Source: Terfezia claveryi | Lineage: Eukaryota; Ascomycota; Pezizomycetes; Pezizales; Pezizaceae | NCBI GenBank assembly: GCA_015179025.1 | Contig: WHUX01000155.1 | Coordinates: 1-64,000, forward strand | DNA length: 64,000 nt | Direction of reading: 5' to 3' | Part shown: one piece after another, positions 61,616 through 64,000 of the stretch | Layout: each line of letters opens with the position of its first letter | Position numbering within the stretch: the first letter of the stretch is position 1 | The notes under the pieces: generated by a model | Database searches by the model: none | What the model saw: the letters and a program-made list of their open reading frames with translations, nothing else | What the model was told of the DNA's origin: nothing | Translations under genes and position numbers: made by a program

Positions 61616-62622
61616 AGGGTGTCGATTTATGAGTTCTACTTTACTGAATCTTTATTGTCCCCACGGCTATCCTCCTCTCTTGAAATATTTGGTTATCACT
61701 TATCATCATGTTACCTCGCTTTTGTTTTTCACTTCTCTCCTGTGTTGTTAGTGCTCCGTTTGTTTGAGGGTTTGTTTCTTTCGGGTCTAGTTGTCTTCGT
61801 GTTCCGTTTTTGAATGCGGGTCGCGTGTGGTTGGAATTGGATCTACATACATGGTCTATGTTCGTCAAATTTTGACGCAGAGACAGCGGAGTTTATAGTC
61901 TAAGAGGGCGGACTACGTGTATAGTGCCTCGCAGTAGAGATGGTTGGGGTTCTGCGTATTATTCCTGGTTTTGCATTAATGAACGACTCTGGTCGGGTGT
62001 TCATCCTTTGTTCATCTGTTTGGGTGCGTATTCATTCATGAAATGGGAGCAACCATTCCACCGCCTGTATATTCTATTTCGGCTCTTCGACTTGTACCCG
62101 TTCGGTTCTGTGTTCACTCTTCAGTCATTTACAGCGGCGGTCTTCAGTCTTCAGTCATTACCCTGCATTTACAGCCATGGCCTTACACCTGGACAGCATA
62201 GTTTGCGTACCAATGTATACATATCCTTCCCCCATTTGAGATGTTATCAGTTGGTTCTCGTTGGTTCTCGTTGGCCTTCGTCCCCGACCAACACTCTCAT
62301 GTATATTGCGGCATGTAATGTTACCCTTTAGTAGTCAGAAAAATGTGATAAATGGTTTATCATCCCCAGTATTACTACTAGTTGGGGTGGATATGTTCTA
62401 TAAAAGTTCATATATGCGCAGGTAAATTGTATGGAAGCAATTTCCATACAATATATTGTTTACTAGCATAAGGAACATATCCCTAGAAGAGAAAAAAAAA
62501 ACATAAACCCATTTTTGTTACACCCAAGACCGTATCAAGATGGGCAACTAAAGGCAACAGTCACACCTAAACTCAAGATACTTCCCTCATGGCTTTTGCT
62601 CCCCACTGAACAATTTCCACAC
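61616..62622. terminator. Convergent 3' region of CCR4 and SNU13
   Basis: No gene. The region contains a perfect 11-bp inverted repeat (ATTGTATGGAA at 62426-62436, TTCCATACAAT at 62442-62452, 5-base loop) near the SNU13 side, and a smaller GATAAA/TTTATC pair at about 62348-62362. Such hairpins could aid 3'-end formation of converging transcripts, but this is inference. Confidence 0.4.
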
Positions 62623-63003
62623 TTAGATCAACAGCCTCTCAATCTTGTCCTTGATAGCCCTGATCTGGGATTGCAACTCACTCGCCTCGTTGGAAGTGAC
62701 ACTGGCACTGATAACGGACCTGCTCACACCGCACGCTCTGCCTAAGGCGATCTTGCTGGGGACGAAAACGTATGGAACATTCTTGTCCTCACAGAGAAGT
62801 GGGAGGTGGAGGAGAATTTCAAGAGGCTCGGTGTCGGCGGCGAGGACGATGAACTCGGCAGTCCCACGGTTGAGGGTCTTGGTGGCCTCGTTGGCTCCCT
62901 TCTTGAGTTGCCTGTAGTGGGAGGCCTGTTGCACGAGGTCGAGAATTTGCTGGGAGAGCGCGGCGTCTGCGAGGGGGAAGGCTTTGTTGTTGACGGTGGC
63001 CAT
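62623..63003 (-). CDS. SNU13: Snu13 / 15.5K, L7Ae-family snoRNP and U4 snRNP protein
   Basis: Kink-turn binding protein that nucleates box C/D snoRNPs and the U4 5' stem-loop. Single exon, 126 residues, the standard length. L7Ae signature blocks are intact: [64 protein letters not shown], and a C-terminal [10 protein letters not shown]. The start [15 protein letters not shown] matches the family N-terminus (AWPLADPAL in many species). The lack of introns contrasts with its neighbours. Confidence 0.97.
   Translation of the reverse strand: MATVNNKAFPLADAALSQQILDLVQQASHYRQLKKGANEATKTLNRGTAEFIVLAADTEPLEILLHLPLLCEDKNVPYVFVPSKIALGRACGVSRSVISASVTSNEASELQSQIRAIKDKIERLLI

Positions 63004-64000
<997 letters not shown>

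Overview
The window is nuclear DNA of a filamentous ascomycete (Pezizomycotina). Every conserved gene is split by short GT-AG introns, mostly 45-130 nt. Branch-site-like CTAAC/CTACTAAT sequences sit before several acceptors, and each gene is a standard fungal housekeeping or regulatory factor. The widely spaced genes and decayed repeats would suit a repeat-enriched genome such as some Leotiomycetes, but I cannot place the class from sequence alone.

Fourteen protein-coding genes can be reconstructed exon by exon, and one decayed gene is visible. Left part (1-17.8 kb): the APC/C activator CDH1 (+), aspartyl aminopeptidase APE4 (+), a 7-kb gene-poor stretch, and an acidic DUF2457-like protein (+). 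Middle (18.7-33 kb): V-ATPase subunit C VMA5 (-) and the COPII GTPase SAR1 (+) diverge from a 364-bp shared promoter, followed by a class I cyclic-nucleotide phosphodiesterase (-) and the SAM-domain RNA-binding protein VTS1 (-). Right part (36-63 kb): a coiled-coil pseudogene (+), the TFIIIC TPR subunit TFC4/sfc4 (+), PP1 catalytic subunit GLC7 (+), a mitochondrial hotdog thioesterase-like gene (-), a LYR-motif protein resembling LYRM5/ETFRF1 (+), a class I SAM methyltransferase (-), the deadenylase CCR4 (+) and the snoRNP/spliceosome protein SNU13 (-, convergent with CCR4).

The genes do not form a pathway cluster. There are loose themes: mRNA decay (VTS1 recruits the CCR4-NOT complex, and CCR4 is its nuclease), phosphatase and cAMP signalling (PP1, PDE), cell cycle (CDH1) and endomembrane function (VMA5, SAR1). 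Four gene-poor stretches of about 4-7 kb (8.7-15.7, 26.5-30.9, 32.9-38.4 and 52.2-59.3 kb) hold the unexplained structure.

No toxin, secondary-metabolite, viral, CRISPR or operon-like system was found. The most noteworthy signals are small non-autonomous DNA elements. One is an 85-bp element with perfect 11-bp inverted ends and a 9-bp target duplication, with a diverged relative about 28 kb away. Another is a family of inverted ends reading TAGTCTGGTT/AACCAGACTA, found nine times as an exact 10-mer. There is also a 620-bp element with pogo/Tc1-like TA-CAGTC ends. A nearly perfect 62-bp foldback lies just upstream of the TFIIIC gene. Among the genes, the thioesterase model needs a 9-nt micro-exon and is one base out of frame at two introns, and the phosphodiesterase carries what looks like a degenerate receiver domain.
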